Shown here: piece by piece, positions 17,130 through 25,703 of the stretch
Layout of the letters: each line of letters starts with the position of its first letter
Numbering within the stretch: position 1 is the stretch's first letter
Source of the DNA: Paractinoplanes polyasparticus
GTDB lineage: Bacteria; Actinomycetota; Actinomycetes; Mycobacteriales; Micromonosporaceae
Direction: 5' to 3'
Length of the DNA: 64,000 nucleotides
Assembly (NCBI RefSeq): GCF_019710575.1
Contig: NZ_JAHWFK010000066.1
Location: 1 to 64,000, forward strand
The notes under the pieces: model-generated
Seen by the model: only the letters and a program-made list of their open reading frames with translations
What the model was told of the DNA's origin: nothing
Database searches by the model: none
Translations under genes and position numbers: made by a program

Positions 17130-18128
17130 TCAGCCCACCCGGCAGCTCAGCGACGGCCAGTTCCAGTTACCGCCGTGCTGAATGGTGAGGCCGAACGTGT
17201 TGCCGTTCCCGTTGGGCCGCGCCGTCATCACCAGGCCGGTGCTGTCGTAGCTGACCGAGGCGTTCCAGGTGGCGAGGACCCGCTGCGGCGAGCGCAGGGT
17301 CACGGTGACGACCCAGTTGGTGGCGCCGTTCACGGTCACCGAGCCGTTGAAGCGGTCGGACCACTGCTGGCCGGCGGTGTAGGTGGTGGTGCAGGCGCCG
17401 CTGGTGGGCGGGGGTGTGGTCGTCGGCGGAGTGGTCGGGCCGGAGCCGCCGTCGGGGGCCACGGCCCGGCCGGTGGAGGGCGAGATCGTGCCGGCGCACA
17501 GGCCGCGCTGGGCCAGGCCGGCCGCGATCTGCGGGATGGCCGCGATGGTCGTCTGGTAGTTGTCGTGCATCAGGATCAGCTGGCCGTTCGTCAGCCGCGA
17601 GGCGGCCTGCACGATCTGCGCGGTGCTCGCCCCGTTCCAGTCCTGCGAGTCGACATCCCAGGTGACCGTGCGCAGCCCGAGCGCCGAGGCGGCCGACTGG
17701 AGCGTCCCGTTGGTCTCGCCGTACGGGGGCCGGAAGATCGTCGGGGTGCCGCCGCCGGCGTTGCGGATGGCCGTCTGGGTGCGCGACAGCTCCGACGACA
17801 TGGCGGACTGGCTCAGCGTGAGCATGTGCGGGTGGGTGTAGCTGTGGTTGGCGACCCACATGCCGGCCGACACCTGGGCCGCCACGAGGCCGGGATTGGC
17901 CGCCGCGTTCTGGCCGGTGTTGAACATCGTGGCCCGCAATCCGTTGCTGCGCAACGTGTTCAGCAGCGACGTGGTGGTGCCCGGGTTGGGCCCGTCGTCG
18001 TAGGTGAGGCCCACGTAGCCGTTGGCGCAGCTGGCGGCGGCTTGCGCCGGGGGGATGAGGGCGACCGCGCCGGCGCCGGCCAGCAGCGCCGCCGCGACGG
18101 TCAGTAACAGGGATCGAGGACGGATCAC
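17130..18128 (-). CDS. Secreted polysaccharide deacetylase (CE4) with C-terminal CBM2
   Basis: A 332-residue secreted enzyme. The signal peptide ends near PPAQA|AASC. The NodB domain has all five motifs: TYDDGPNPG (D44, D45), HSYTHP (H95, H99 metal ligands), RPPYGETN, WDVDSQDW and LMHDN (H188). A Pro/Thr linker (about 228-244) joins a CBM2-like domain (about 246-331) with the paired cysteines and surface tryptophans typical of cellulose or chitin binding. It should remove acetyl groups from xylan or chitin; CE4 substrates cannot be separated by motif alone. A CebR-like operator lies in its promoter. Confidence 0.93.
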   Translation of the reverse strand: MIRPRSLLLTVAAALLAGAGAVALIPPAQAAASCANGYVGLTYDDGPNPGTTTSLLNTLRSNGLRATMFNTGQNAAANPGLVAAQVSAGMWVANHSYTHPHMLTLSQSAMSSELSRTQTAIRNAGGGTPTIFRPPYGETNGTLQSAASALGLRTVTWDVDSQDWNGASTAQIVQAASRLTNGQLILMHDNYQTTIAAIPQIAAGLAQRGLCAGTISPSTGRAVAPDGGSGPTTPPTTTPPPTSGACTTTYTAGQQWSDRFNGSVTVNGATNWVVTVTLRSPQRVLATWNASVSYDSTGLVMTARPNGNGNTFGLTIQHGGNWNWPSLSCRVG

Positions 18129-18160
18129 GGGGGACTCACCTTCGTCGGTTTCGGGGGAGT

Positions 18161-18198
18161 GTGACGGCGGACAGCCGGTGGAAGCCGTCCGCCGTCAC
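18161..18198 (-). promoter_or_regulatory. 12-bp inverted repeat in the deacetylase leader
   Basis: GTGACGGCGGAC at 18161-18172 pairs exactly with 18187-18198, loop 14. It lies 33 bp upstream of the deacetylase start and could be an mRNA hairpin or a second operator. Confidence 0.5.
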
Positions 18199-18223
18199 GC
18201 GATCGACGATCGTCGTTGGATCC

Positions 18224-18252
18224 ATCTTGGGAGCGCGTCCACGATCCGTCAA
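18224..18252 (-). promoter_or_regulatory. Promoter with CebR-like operator for the CE4 gene
   Basis: On the minus strand TTGACG (18252-18247) is a good -35; 17 bases later CAAGAT (18229-18224) is a weak -10. Between and overlapping them, 18228-18241 reads TGGGAGCGCGTCCA, which matches 12 of 14 bases of the CebR operator TGGGAGCGCTCCCA known from Streptomyces cellulose regulation. A LacI-type repressor bound here would block the polymerase. Confidence 0.6.
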
Positions 18253-18310
18253 CCTTTAACTTCCGGCGGATTATCGGCTGGTGGAGCCGCTGATCATGGT
18301 TACAACTAAT

Positions 18311-18323
18311 CCGAAACTTTCGG
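18311..18323. promoter_or_regulatory. Palindrome CCGAAA-C-TTTCGG
   Basis: A perfect 13-bp palindrome immediately after the stop of the beta-propeller lipoprotein gene and about 185 bp upstream of the CE4 gene. The GAAAnTTTC core is of the kind bound by LacI-family sugar regulators in actinobacteria. Confidence 0.5.
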
Positions 18324-19532
18324 TCATCTGACGGAAAGCAGGTCGGTCAGGTCGTCCACCCTGGCCCGGCCCTGAAGCGTGCCCGAGCCGGCGTCCAGCC
18401 AGGCCACTGCGTTCTCGCCTCCGGCATAGAGCCGCGATCCGTCGGGGCTGAGCCGCAACCCGCGTACGGCCGACGGCAGCACCCACGTCGCCAGGACCTG
18501 ATCGGTGGTGCGATCGAGCGCGTGCACGGCTGCGCCGTCGGCGGCCAGCAGCCGGGCGTCCGGGCTGAAGACGAGGCTCGCTGCGCCCCGGCCGGCCGCG
18601 ATCCGAGCCACCCGCTCGATCTGCAGCGTTTCGGTGTTCGCATGCGCGATCGACCCGGATGCCGTGTCCAGCACCGCGAGCCGCGACCCGTCGACCGCCA
18701 GCGCGTGCCCCTCGGCCGGCCCCTGCCCGAACGGATCGGGCAGGTCGAGGCAGTACGCCCAGCGCTCGGTCAGGTGCAGCACGTGGACGAACGCGTGCAC
18801 GTGGCTGCGGGTGCCGTTGAGCAGATTGCGGGTGTGCTGGTGCTCGGGCTGGTGGGTGTAGAGCGTGTACAGCGTCTGCCTGTCCGGCGAGTACACCGCC
18901 TGCCGTCCACGGCCCTGCATCTGTTCCTCGGCGCCCGCGGGCACGGGCGTCTTGTTCCGCGTGAGCAACGGGTGCAGCTTGCCGTCGTTGAAGTCCAGCA
19001 GCCGTACGCGGTAATGCCCGGGCCGATCGGCGGGCAACCAGTCGAGCACGAACAGGCCGGTGCCGTCGGACGTGAAGGCGTCCGGCTCGACGCAGCCCGG
19101 CAGGTTGAACTTCTGTCGCCGGCCGGACCCGATCACCAGCAGGCCCGAGGTGGTGCGGGCGGCCGGCGGCTCGCCCGGCGGAGTCGTCAGCAGGACACAC
19201 AGATCCGACGACTCGGCAACCACCCGGGGCACCCACCCACCCCCGATCGACTGCTTCTGGGCGGGTGCCCCGGTCGCCGCGTCCACCCGCACGAGGCTGT
19301 CGCCGGCGACGGCGTACGCGCTGTGGCCGGACCGGCTCAGCACCGACTGCGCGCCGATCGGGCGCACCTCGGTCCCGCTGAGCCGCACGACCCCGGAACG
19401 GCTGCCTGCCAGCAGCACATCGGGCACCGAGGACGGCAGTGCGGCGGCTGCCTCGCGCTCGCGGCAGCCGGCCAGGGCGGAGGCGGCGAGCACGCCACCG
19501 GAGAGCGTCAGGAACGAGCGGCGTGTGGTCAT
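18324..19532 (-). CDS. Beta-propeller lipoprotein with Tat-like signal
   Basis: A 402-residue protein. The N-terminus has twin arginines (TTRRSFLTLSGG) and a lipobox LAGC with Cys23, so it is probably exported folded and lipidated. The remainder is a WD40/YVTN-like beta-propeller with repeated blades (AVYSPDRQTLYTLYTHQPEH, LVFSPDARLLAADG, LRLSPDGSRLYAGGENAVAW). No catalytic residues are evident. It diverges from an ECF sigma factor/membrane protein pair 94 bp away and may act as an external sensor or ligand-binding partner for it; this is inference. ATG 19532 immediately precedes the RR signal. Confidence 0.85.
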   Translation of the reverse strand: MTTRRSFLTLSGGVLAASALAGCREREAAAALPSSVPDVLLAGSRSGVVRLSGTEVRPIGAQSVLSRSGHSAYAVAGDSLVRVDAATGAPAQKQSIGGGWVPRVVAESSDLCVLLTTPPGEPPAARTTSGLLVIGSGRRQKFNLPGCVEPDAFTSDGTGLFVLDWLPADRPGHYRVRLLDFNDGKLHPLLTRNKTPVPAGAEEQMQGRGRQAVYSPDRQTLYTLYTHQPEHQHTRNLLNGTRSHVHAFVHVLHLTERWAYCLDLPDPFGQGPAEGHALAVDGSRLAVLDTASGSIAHANTETLQIERVARIAAGRGAASLVFSPDARLLAADGAAVHALDRTTDQVLATWVLPSAVRGLRLSPDGSRLYAGGENAVAWLDAGSGTLQGRARVDDLTDLLSVR

Positions 19533-19567
19533 GTCTTGCAGACACCACAACTTCGCATCGGGTTCCG

Positions 19568-19593
19568 GGAACCGTTCCGCCGCGGCCGGTGTC
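19568..19593 (+). promoter_or_regulatory. Possible ECF-type autoregulatory promoter
   Basis: GGAACC (19568-19573) and GTC (19591-19593), 17 bases apart, resemble ECF -35/-10 elements just upstream of the sigma gene. GGTTCC-G-GGAACC at 19561-19573 is also a short palindrome. Confidence 0.35.
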
Positions 19594-19625
19594 AGTGCAG
19601 TGTCGGTGCGAATAAGGAGCCGAGG

Positions 19626-20195
19626 CTGAGAGAGGCCATCGAGATCGACGATGCGACGGCGGTGAGCCGGACGCGGGGTGGCGACCTGGGGGCGTACGAG
19701 ATCCTGGTCGCCCGCTACACCGTGCCCGCGCACCGGGCCGCCGTGCTGCTCGGCGCGGGTGACGACGCCGACGACGTGGTGCAGGAGGCGCTGGTGAAGG
19801 CGTACCGGCAGTTGTCGCGCTACCGCGGCGAGTCCGGCTTCCGCCCGTGGCTGCTCGCGATCGTGGCCAACGAGACGCGCAACCTGCACCGGTCCCGCCG
19901 GCGCCGTGACGGCCTGGCCCTGCGCGCCGCCTCGGCGTCCGAGCCGCTGCCGGACGCGCCCGACCCGGCCGACACCGTGCTGGCCCGCGAACGCCGGGAA
20001 AGGCTGGTCGACCGGCTGCGGCTGCTCGACCGGCGCGATCAGGACGTGCTCGTCTGCCGCTTCCTGCTCGACCTCAGCGAGCAGGAGACGGCGGCGGCGC
20101 TGGGTGTGCCCAAGGGCACGGTGAAGTCGCGGACCTCGCGGGCGCTGGCCCGGTTACGCGAGCATCTGCGGGCCGAGGAGGTGCCCGGTGCCTGA
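19626..20195 (+). CDS. ECF sigma factor with apparent CTG start
   Basis: A protein of 189 residues if read from CTG at 19626. Region 2 is DADDVVQEALVKAYRQLSRYRGESGFRPWLLAIVANETRN and region 4 LSEQETAAALGVPKGTVKSR, both complete (long motif quoted in parts of the frame at 19755-19880 and 20070-20130). No ATG, GTG or TTG lies in frame between the nearest upstream stop-free leader and region 2 except GTG 19662, which has no ribosome-binding site; CTG 19626 has AAGGAG six bases upstream (19614-19619). Its 3' end overlaps the partner gene by eight bases. Confidence 0.88.
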   Translation: MREAIEIDDATAVSRTRGGDLGAYEILVARYTVPAHRAAVLLGAGDDADDVVQEALVKAYRQLSRYRGESGFRPWLLAIVANETRNLHRSRRRRDGLALRAASASEPLPDAPDPADTVLARERRERLVDRLRLLDRRDQDVLVCRFLLDLSEQETAAALGVPKGTVKSRTSRALARLREHLRAEEVPGA

Positions 20196-20907
20196 ACGCG
20201 ACGACGACCTGATCGCCGAACTGCGCGGCCTCGACGGCTGGCTGGCCGTGCCCGAGGCGGCCGACCAGCGGGTGGCCGTCCGCGAGCGCCTGACCGCCCG
20301 CCGGGGCAGCCGGTGGCGGGTCTGGCTCGCGGCCGCCGTGGCGGCGGTCGCCGTCACCTTCGCGGTCGAGCCGGCCCGGGCCGCGGTCGTCGACGTGGTC
20401 GCCTCGGTGCTGCGGGTGGCGGGTATCGAAGTACGCCGGGAAGCCGCCCCGCCGATTCCCCAAGCAAGCCCCAGCCCGCTGCCCTCGGCCGGTGCGGTCA
20501 GCCTCGAGGTGGCGAAACAGCGGGCTCCGTTCGTCGTGCGGATGCCGGCCGCACTCGGTCCGCCCGAGGGCGTCGAGATCGCCGACCCCGACGACAACGG
20601 GCTGCCCCGGGTGGTCAGCGCCCGCTATCGCGACGGCACGGTGCGGTTCGACCAGTTCGACGGGTCCGCCGGCGCCTTCTTCAAGCAGGCGCGTGAGGCC
20701 GAGTGGGTCGAGCTGGGCGGCGACATGGCGATCTGGCTGCCCGGCCCGCACACGCTCACCTACGTCGACCGCACCGGGGCCGAGCGCAGCGCGACCGCCC
20801 GGCTGGCCACGCCCACCCTGATCTGGGAGCGGGGTCAGGTGACCTACCGGCTCGAGGGCTTCACCAGCCTCGACGACGCCCGCGCGGCCGCCCTGTCACT
20901 TTCTTGA
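20188..20907 (+). CDS. Single-pass membrane protein, probable anti-sigma partner
   Basis: A 239-residue protein whose GTG start overlaps the sigma gene's end by eight bases, with GAGGAGG upstream. A short cytoplasmic N-terminus (~1-44) precedes one helix (WRVWLAAAVAAVAVTFAVEP, about 43-62) and an extracytoplasmic domain of about 170 residues (FVVRMPAALGPPEGVEIADP, TLTYVDRTGAERSATARLA). This is the layout of membrane anti-sigma factors, but no zinc HxxxCxxC motif is present. Role inferred from operon position. Confidence 0.8.
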   Translation: MPERDDDLIAELRGLDGWLAVPEAADQRVAVRERLTARRGSRWRVWLAAAVAAVAVTFAVEPARAAVVDVVASVLRVAGIEVRREAAPPIPQASPSPLPSAGAVSLEVAKQRAPFVVRMPAALGPPEGVEIADPDDNGLPRVVSARYRDGTVRFDQFDGSAGAFFKQAREAEWVELGGDMAIWLPGPHTLTYVDRTGAERSATARLATPTLIWERGQVTYRLEGFTSLDDARAAALSLS

Positions 20908-21028
20908 CCAAGGTCGTTCAGGGGCTGTCCACATCGCGCCATGTCGTCTCTGCGGCACCGCGAAGACCTCCCGGCCGGACATCGGCGCACTTCAAAATGC
21001 GTGGCAACCCCACGCTAAGGAGTCGGCC

Positions 21029-24000
21029 TTGTCACCACACAAGCGCCTCACCCGCGCACTTGCCGGCGTCCTGATCGGAGCCGGCAGCGTCGCCGGGTTC
21101 CCCCCAGGACCCGCCGCTGCCACCCCGGCCGCACCAGCGCCCGCTCGCGCCGCAACCCCTCCGGCCGCGCAGGCGATCACGCTCGTCACCGGCGACCTCG
21201 TCCAGCTGGCTCCGGCCGGCGAGGGCCGGGTGGCGGCGACGGTGCGGCCGGGCCCCGGTCGCGAACGCATGTCGTTCACGACCACCGAGACCAAGGACGG
21301 CATCCGGGTCGTCCCGCGCGACGCTGTGCCACTGATCGCCGACGGACGCGTCGACGCGGAGCTGTTCGACGTGCAGCACCTCGTCGACGAGGGCTACGGC
21401 GACGCGGCCAGCCCGACTCTGCCGCTGATCGTGCAGTCGTCGCCGGGCGCCCGCGCCCTGAGCGCCGCCCCGGGCACCGATCTGCCCAGCCTCGGCGCCG
21501 TGGCCGTGCGCGCCGACAAGAAGTCGCTCGCGGACTTCTGGCGTACGCAAGCGGGCGCCGGAACCGGCTCACGCACCGCACCCACCGGCAAGATCTGGCT
21601 CGACGGCAAGGTCGAGCCGGTGCTCGATCGCAGCACCGCGCAGATCGGCGCGCCGGATGCCTGGAAGGCCGGCCTGGACGGCGCCGGCGTCAAGGTGGCT
21701 GTGCTCGACACCGGCGCCGACCAGACCCACCCCGACCTGTCCGGGCGCGTTCTCGAGGCCCGCGACTTCAGCGGTAGCAACACCGGCACGACCGACCACT
21801 TCGGACACGGCACGCACGTGGCGGCCACCGTCGCGGGCTCGGGCGCCGGAGCGAACGGCACCCGGAAGGGTGTGGCGCCCGGCGCACGGCTGCTGATCGG
21901 CAAGGTGCTCGACGACAGCGGATCCGGCTACGAGTCCGGCATCATCGCCGGCATGGAGTGGGCGGCCGGGACCGGCGCCAAGGTCGTCAACATGAGCCTG
22001 GGCGGCGGCGCCACCGACGGCACCGACCCGATGAGCGCGGCCGTCGACGAGATCAGCGCGGCCACCGGCGCCCTCTTCGTGGTGGCGGCGGGCAACGAGG
22101 GTCAGGACTACACCGTCGGCACGCCCGGCGCGGCGCCCTCGGCCCTGACCGTGGGCGCGGTCGACCGCGACGACCGGATGGCCGAGTTCTCGAGCCGGGG
22201 CCCGCGCTTCGGCGACGAGGGCCTGAAGCCGGAGATCACCGCGCCCGGCGTCGGCATCGTCGCCGCCCGCGCCGAGGGCACCGCGATGGGTGACCCCGTC
22301 GACGCGCTCTACACCGCGGCCAACGGCACCTCGATGGCCACGCCGCACGTGGCCGGCGCGGCCGCCATCATCGCCCAGCAGCACCCGGACTGGACCGGCG
22401 CCCAGATCAAGGACGAACTGGTCAGCACGGCCAGGACCCAGGCCGAGACCTCGGTCTACGCGCAGGGCGCGGGCCGGGTCGACCTGACCCGGGCCACCAC
22501 CCAGCAGGTGCACGCGACCGGGGTGGCCGACTTCGGGCTGCGCGCCCTCGACGAGACCCCGGCCAAGGTGGAACGAACCGTCACCTACACCAACACGGGC
22601 GCCGCCCCGGTGACGCTGACCCTGAGCAAGAACGTCGCCGCGATCAGCCTCTCGGCGGCCACGGTGACCGTTCCGGCCGGCGGCGCCGCCGATGTCACGC
22701 TCACCTTCGACATCGCCGCGGCCACCCCCGGCCAGTTCAGCGGCTGGCTCACCGCCACCGGACCGGGCGACGTCAAGGTCACCACGGCGATCGGCGGCAC
22801 TCTGGACAAGGAACGCCACCTGGTCACGTTCAAGGCCGTGAACCGGGCCGGGGAGCCCGCGGCCGTGCCGGTGCTGCAGGCGTTCGGTGACGAGCACCGC
22901 TACGACATCCTGAACTACCTGATGACGGGTCAGGAGAAGACGTTCCAGGTGGGTGCGGGCGACTACCTGGTCGACGCGACCATCCAGGACGGCGACCGCT
23001 CGGACGAGCAGGACAACCTCATCACCATCCCGGAGCTCAGGGTCGACCGCGACCTGACCGTGGTGCTCGATGCCCGTACGGCCAAGCCGATCCGCATCGA
23101 GACGCCCAAGCCGGCCGAGCAGCAGACGGTGGAGAGCTACTACGCGCACCGGGTCACCGGCGCCGGTCGCAGCATCATCAACGGCTTCATGAACTTCAGC
23201 ACGATCCAGAAGATCAACGTGACGCCGACCGCGAAGCTCCGTGCGGGCAGCTACGAGTTCTCGTCGCGCTGGCAGCTGGTCGCTCCGCTCGCGCAGGCGA
23301 CCATCCCGGGCGTCACCGGGGAGCTCGACATCAATCCGGTCGTGACCTCCCCGATGTACGACGGCACGCGCCGCTTCGACCTCGTGAAGGGCCTCGGCGG
23401 CAAGGTCCGCGGCAAGGCGGTCGTGATCGAGGCCGACAATCAGGAGGACGCGTCGCAGGCCGCGGCCGACGCCGGCGCCGCTCTGGCCCTGGTCGTTGTG
23501 CCCGCCGACCGCAGCGCCTGGCAGCCGTGGGAGCCCAGCAGTCCGCGACTGCCGATCCCGACCGCGCTCGTGCCGAACGACGACGGACAGCGGATCCTGG
23601 CCCGGGCCGCCAAACCCGGCGCGAGCATCTCGTTGACGCTCACCCCGAACAGTCCCTACCTGTACGACGTCTTCCAGGTGACCAGGAACCAGGTGCCCGC
23701 GACCGGGATCGTGCACAAGGTCACCGCGGCCAACTCGCACCGGGTCACCGCGAGCTACCCGGACAACGGCGGCCTCGACTGGATCAAGGAGCAGCGCTTC
23801 GCCTGGCGCCCGGCCCAGGAGTACTCCTGGAACGACACGTACCGTCAGGTCCGCACGCCGTCGGTGCGCGAGGAGTGGGTGTCGGTCGGTGACACCGTGT
23901 GGCAGCACCAGGTGCACCATGAGTTCTCCTGGATCAGCTTCGGCGGCAGCCTGCGGGGCGGCATCGAGGAGGACCCGGTCTCGTACCCGAAGGCCGGCAC

Positions 24001-24613
24001 CTCGTCGGAGACGTGGAACAAGCCCGTCGTCCGGCCGGCCACGCCCAGCGGCTACACCAACATCCGCGAGGGCAACACGCTGAAGTTGCGGGTGGCGTCC
24101 TTCGTGGACAGTAGCGACACGCACCACCTGGTCGAGGCGACCCCGACGACGCTCTCCCGCAACGGCGCCGAGATCGCCACGCTGAACGACGGGTGGCAGG
24201 ACGTGCCGGTGCCGGCCGGGACCGCCACGTACAAGCTGGCGATGACCACCAAGCGGCTCAGCATGGACGCCGCCGACTGGCAGTACGGCACGTCCACGGC
24301 GACCGAGTGGACCTTCAAGTCGGGCGGCGCGGGCACGCTGCCGCTGCTCCAGATCGGTTACGACGCGCCGGTCACCCCGACCGGCGTGGCCACGAAGCTT
24401 CCGCATCTGCTCGGCGTCAAGGCGCCGAACGCGCGGAAGGTGAAGGTGGAGACCTCGGCCGACGAGGGCAGAACCTGGAGGACGGCCTTGACCATCGGCT
24501 CGGCGGTCGTCGTGCCGGCCGGGAAGGGAACGGTGTCGCTGCGGGTGACCGCCTCCGATCGGTCCGGGAACTCGGTCACGCAGACCGTGATCCGGGCCTA
24601 CGGCCGGGCATGA
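21029..24613 (+). CDS. Large secreted subtilisin-like serine protease (S8)
   Basis: An 1194-residue secreted protease. TTG start at 21029 follows AAGGAG. A signal peptide covers about residues 1-36, then a prodomain to about 195. The S8 triad is VAVLDTGADQTHPDL (Asp227), FGHGTHVAA (His260) and NGTSMATPHVAGAA (Ser435). After the catalytic domain (~215-490) come about 700 residues of beta-rich accessory domains, beginning with an Fn-like region and including a PA-like insert (KAVVIEADNQEDASQAAADA). Such enzymes degrade extracellular protein. It stands alone and converges on a regulator gene. Confidence 0.95.
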   Translation: MSPHKRLTRALAGVLIGAGSVAGFPPGPAAATPAAPAPARAATPPAAQAITLVTGDLVQLAPAGEGRVAATVRPGPGRERMSFTTTETKDGIRVVPRDAVPLIADGRVDAELFDVQHLVDEGYGDAASPTLPLIVQSSPGARALSAAPGTDLPSLGAVAVRADKKSLADFWRTQAGAGTGSRTAPTGKIWLDGKVEPVLDRSTAQIGAPDAWKAGLDGAGVKVAVLDTGADQTHPDLSGRVLEARDFSGSNTGTTDHFGHGTHVAATVAGSGAGANGTRKGVAPGARLLIGKVLDDSGSGYESGIIAGMEWAAGTGAKVVNMSLGGGATDGTDPMSAAVDEISAATGALFVVAAGNEGQDYTVGTPGAAPSALTVGAVDRDDRMAEFSSRGPRFGDEGLKPEITAPGVGIVAARAEGTAMGDPVDALYTAANGTSMATPHVAGAAAIIAQQHPDWTGAQIKDELVSTARTQAETSVYAQGAGRVDLTRATTQQVHATGVADFGLRALDETPAKVERTVTYTNTGAAPVTLTLSKNVAAISLSAATVTVPAGGAADVTLTFDIAAATPGQFSGWLTATGPGDVKVTTAIGGTLDKERHLVTFKAVNRAGEPAAVPVLQAFGDEHRYDILNYLMTGQEKTFQVGAGDYLVDATIQDGDRSDEQDNLITIPELRVDRDLTVVLDARTAKPIRIETPKPAEQQTVESYYAHRVTGAGRSIINGFMNFSTIQKINVTPTAKLRAGSYEFSSRWQLVAPLAQATIPGVTGELDINPVVTSPMYDGTRRFDLVKGLGGKVRGKAVVIEADNQEDASQAAADAGAALALVVVPADRSAWQPWEPSSPRLPIPTALVPNDDGQRILARAAKPGASISLTLTPNSPYLYDVFQVTRNQVPATGIVHKVTAANSHRVTASYPDNGGLDWIKEQRFAWRPAQEYSWNDTYRQVRTPSVREEWVSVGDTVWQHQVHHEFSWISFGGSLRGGIEEDPVSYPKAGTSSETWNKPVVRPATPSGYTNIREGNTLKLRVASFVDSSDTHHLVEATPTTLSRNGAEIATLNDGWQDVPVPAGTATYKLAMTTKRLSMDAADWQYGTSTATEWTFKSGGAGTLPLLQIGYDAPVTPTGVATKLPHLLGVKAPNARKVKVETSADEGRTWRTALTIGSAVVVPAGKGTVSLRVTASDRSGNSVTQTVIRAYGRA

Positions 24614-24641
24614 AACCGCTCGCGGAGGACCGGTGGCCGGC

Positions 24642-25580
24642 CTACAGCCAGCCCCGTCGGGCGGCCTGGAACGCCAGGCCGGCCCGGGTGTCCACGCCGG
24701 CCGCCTCCATCAGGCGGTCGAGCCGGCGCTGGACCGTCCGGCGGCTGACGCCGAGCTGGGTGGCGATGGACTTGTCCGGTAGCCCCGCGACGAAGAGTGA
24801 CAGCAGCAGCTTGTCGGGCTCCTCCTCGGTGCCGTCGGGCAGCAGCGGAGTGGCGCGTTCCCAGTAGCTCTCGAAGAGAGCGACGAGGGCGTCGAGGAGC
24901 TCACTGGGGCGGATCAACGCCGCGGTGGGCTCCCCGACGCCGCGGGAGGCGTCGGGCACAAGCGGGCAGATCGCGAGGTTCCGATCGGCGATCGCCAGGC
25001 GTACGGGCAGGGTGGGAAGTGTCCGCGAGAGCTCGCCCAGCCGCATCGCGTCGACGATGCTGTCCAGCTCGCCGGGCTTCTCGAGCAGGTCGCGTTCGTA
25101 GATCGCCCGGTAGCGGACGCCGCGTTCCAGCGCCCCGGACTCCTCCTCGTTGTCCGGGCCCTGCATCGCTATCGGGTTGGCCCGGCAGAACCAGAGGATC
25201 TCGTCGCGGGCCGAATCCTGCATTTCCCGCAGCCGGTCCCGCAGGGCCGGTGCGCCGACCACGATCTCGACCAGGTGGTCGGAGTTCCGCCGGCGGGTGT
25301 TGGTGCGGTACTCCTCGCTGAGCGCGGCCACCATCTGCCGCGACGACTCGAGGGCCTGCTGCTCGCGCAGCAGCGTCTCGCCCAGCGCGACGTCGGCCGG
25401 CAGGGCGTGAAACAGCGGGCCGGGCGTAGCCAGGCCCTTGCGGTGCAGGGCCTCGAGCAGCGCGGAGGCCTCGGCGGGATCGAGGCCGGCCTGCGCCGCC
25501 AGATCCGTCGGGGCAGCCCCGGCCATCCGCACGAGCAGGCGGTAGGCGTGCTGCTCCGGTGTGGAGAGCAGGTCGGACAC
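24642..25580 (-). CDS. Transcriptional regulator, TrmB-like N-terminus and LuxR-type HTH
   Basis: A 312-residue protein. The N-terminal ~60 residues form a winged-helix-like domain (STPEQHAYRLLVRMAGAAPTDLAAQAGLD). The middle carries a PLD/TrmB-like sensor region (DEILWFCRANPIAMQ, VRYRAIYERDLLEKPGEL, LPVRLAIADRNLAICPL). The C-terminal ~60 residues are a helix-turn-helix (LLSLFVAGLPDKSIATQLGVSRRTVQRRLDRLM, quoted as the region around residues 255-290). Actinobacteria have many such orphan regulators. It diverges from the PLP decarboxylase gene with about 120 bp between, so that gene is a likely target. Confidence 0.88.
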   Translation of the reverse strand: MSDLLSTPEQHAYRLLVRMAGAAPTDLAAQAGLDPAEASALLEALHRKGLATPGPLFHALPADVALGETLLREQQALESSRQMVAALSEEYRTNTRRRNSDHLVEIVVGAPALRDRLREMQDSARDEILWFCRANPIAMQGPDNEEESGALERGVRYRAIYERDLLEKPGELDSIVDAMRLGELSRTLPTLPVRLAIADRNLAICPLVPDASRGVGEPTAALIRPSELLDALVALFESYWERATPLLPDGTEEEPDKLLLSLFVAGLPDKSIATQLGVSRRTVQRRLDRLMEAAGVDTRAGLAFQAARRGWL

Positions 25581-25703
25581 GCGGTAACTGTAGTGAGGGT
25601 TCCGAATCTTTCCGGATATCGATTTCTGGCAAACACGCAGAGCATTGATGGAAGTACGCTGAGTGTCGTCGTTGCCCCCGTCATCGATGAGGACACCGCA
25701 GCC

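Noticed and set aside
21569..24406. 945-codon minus frame opposite the subtilase
   Set aside because: The subtilase is certain from its triad; the reverse frame is Arg/Gly/His-rich without homology.
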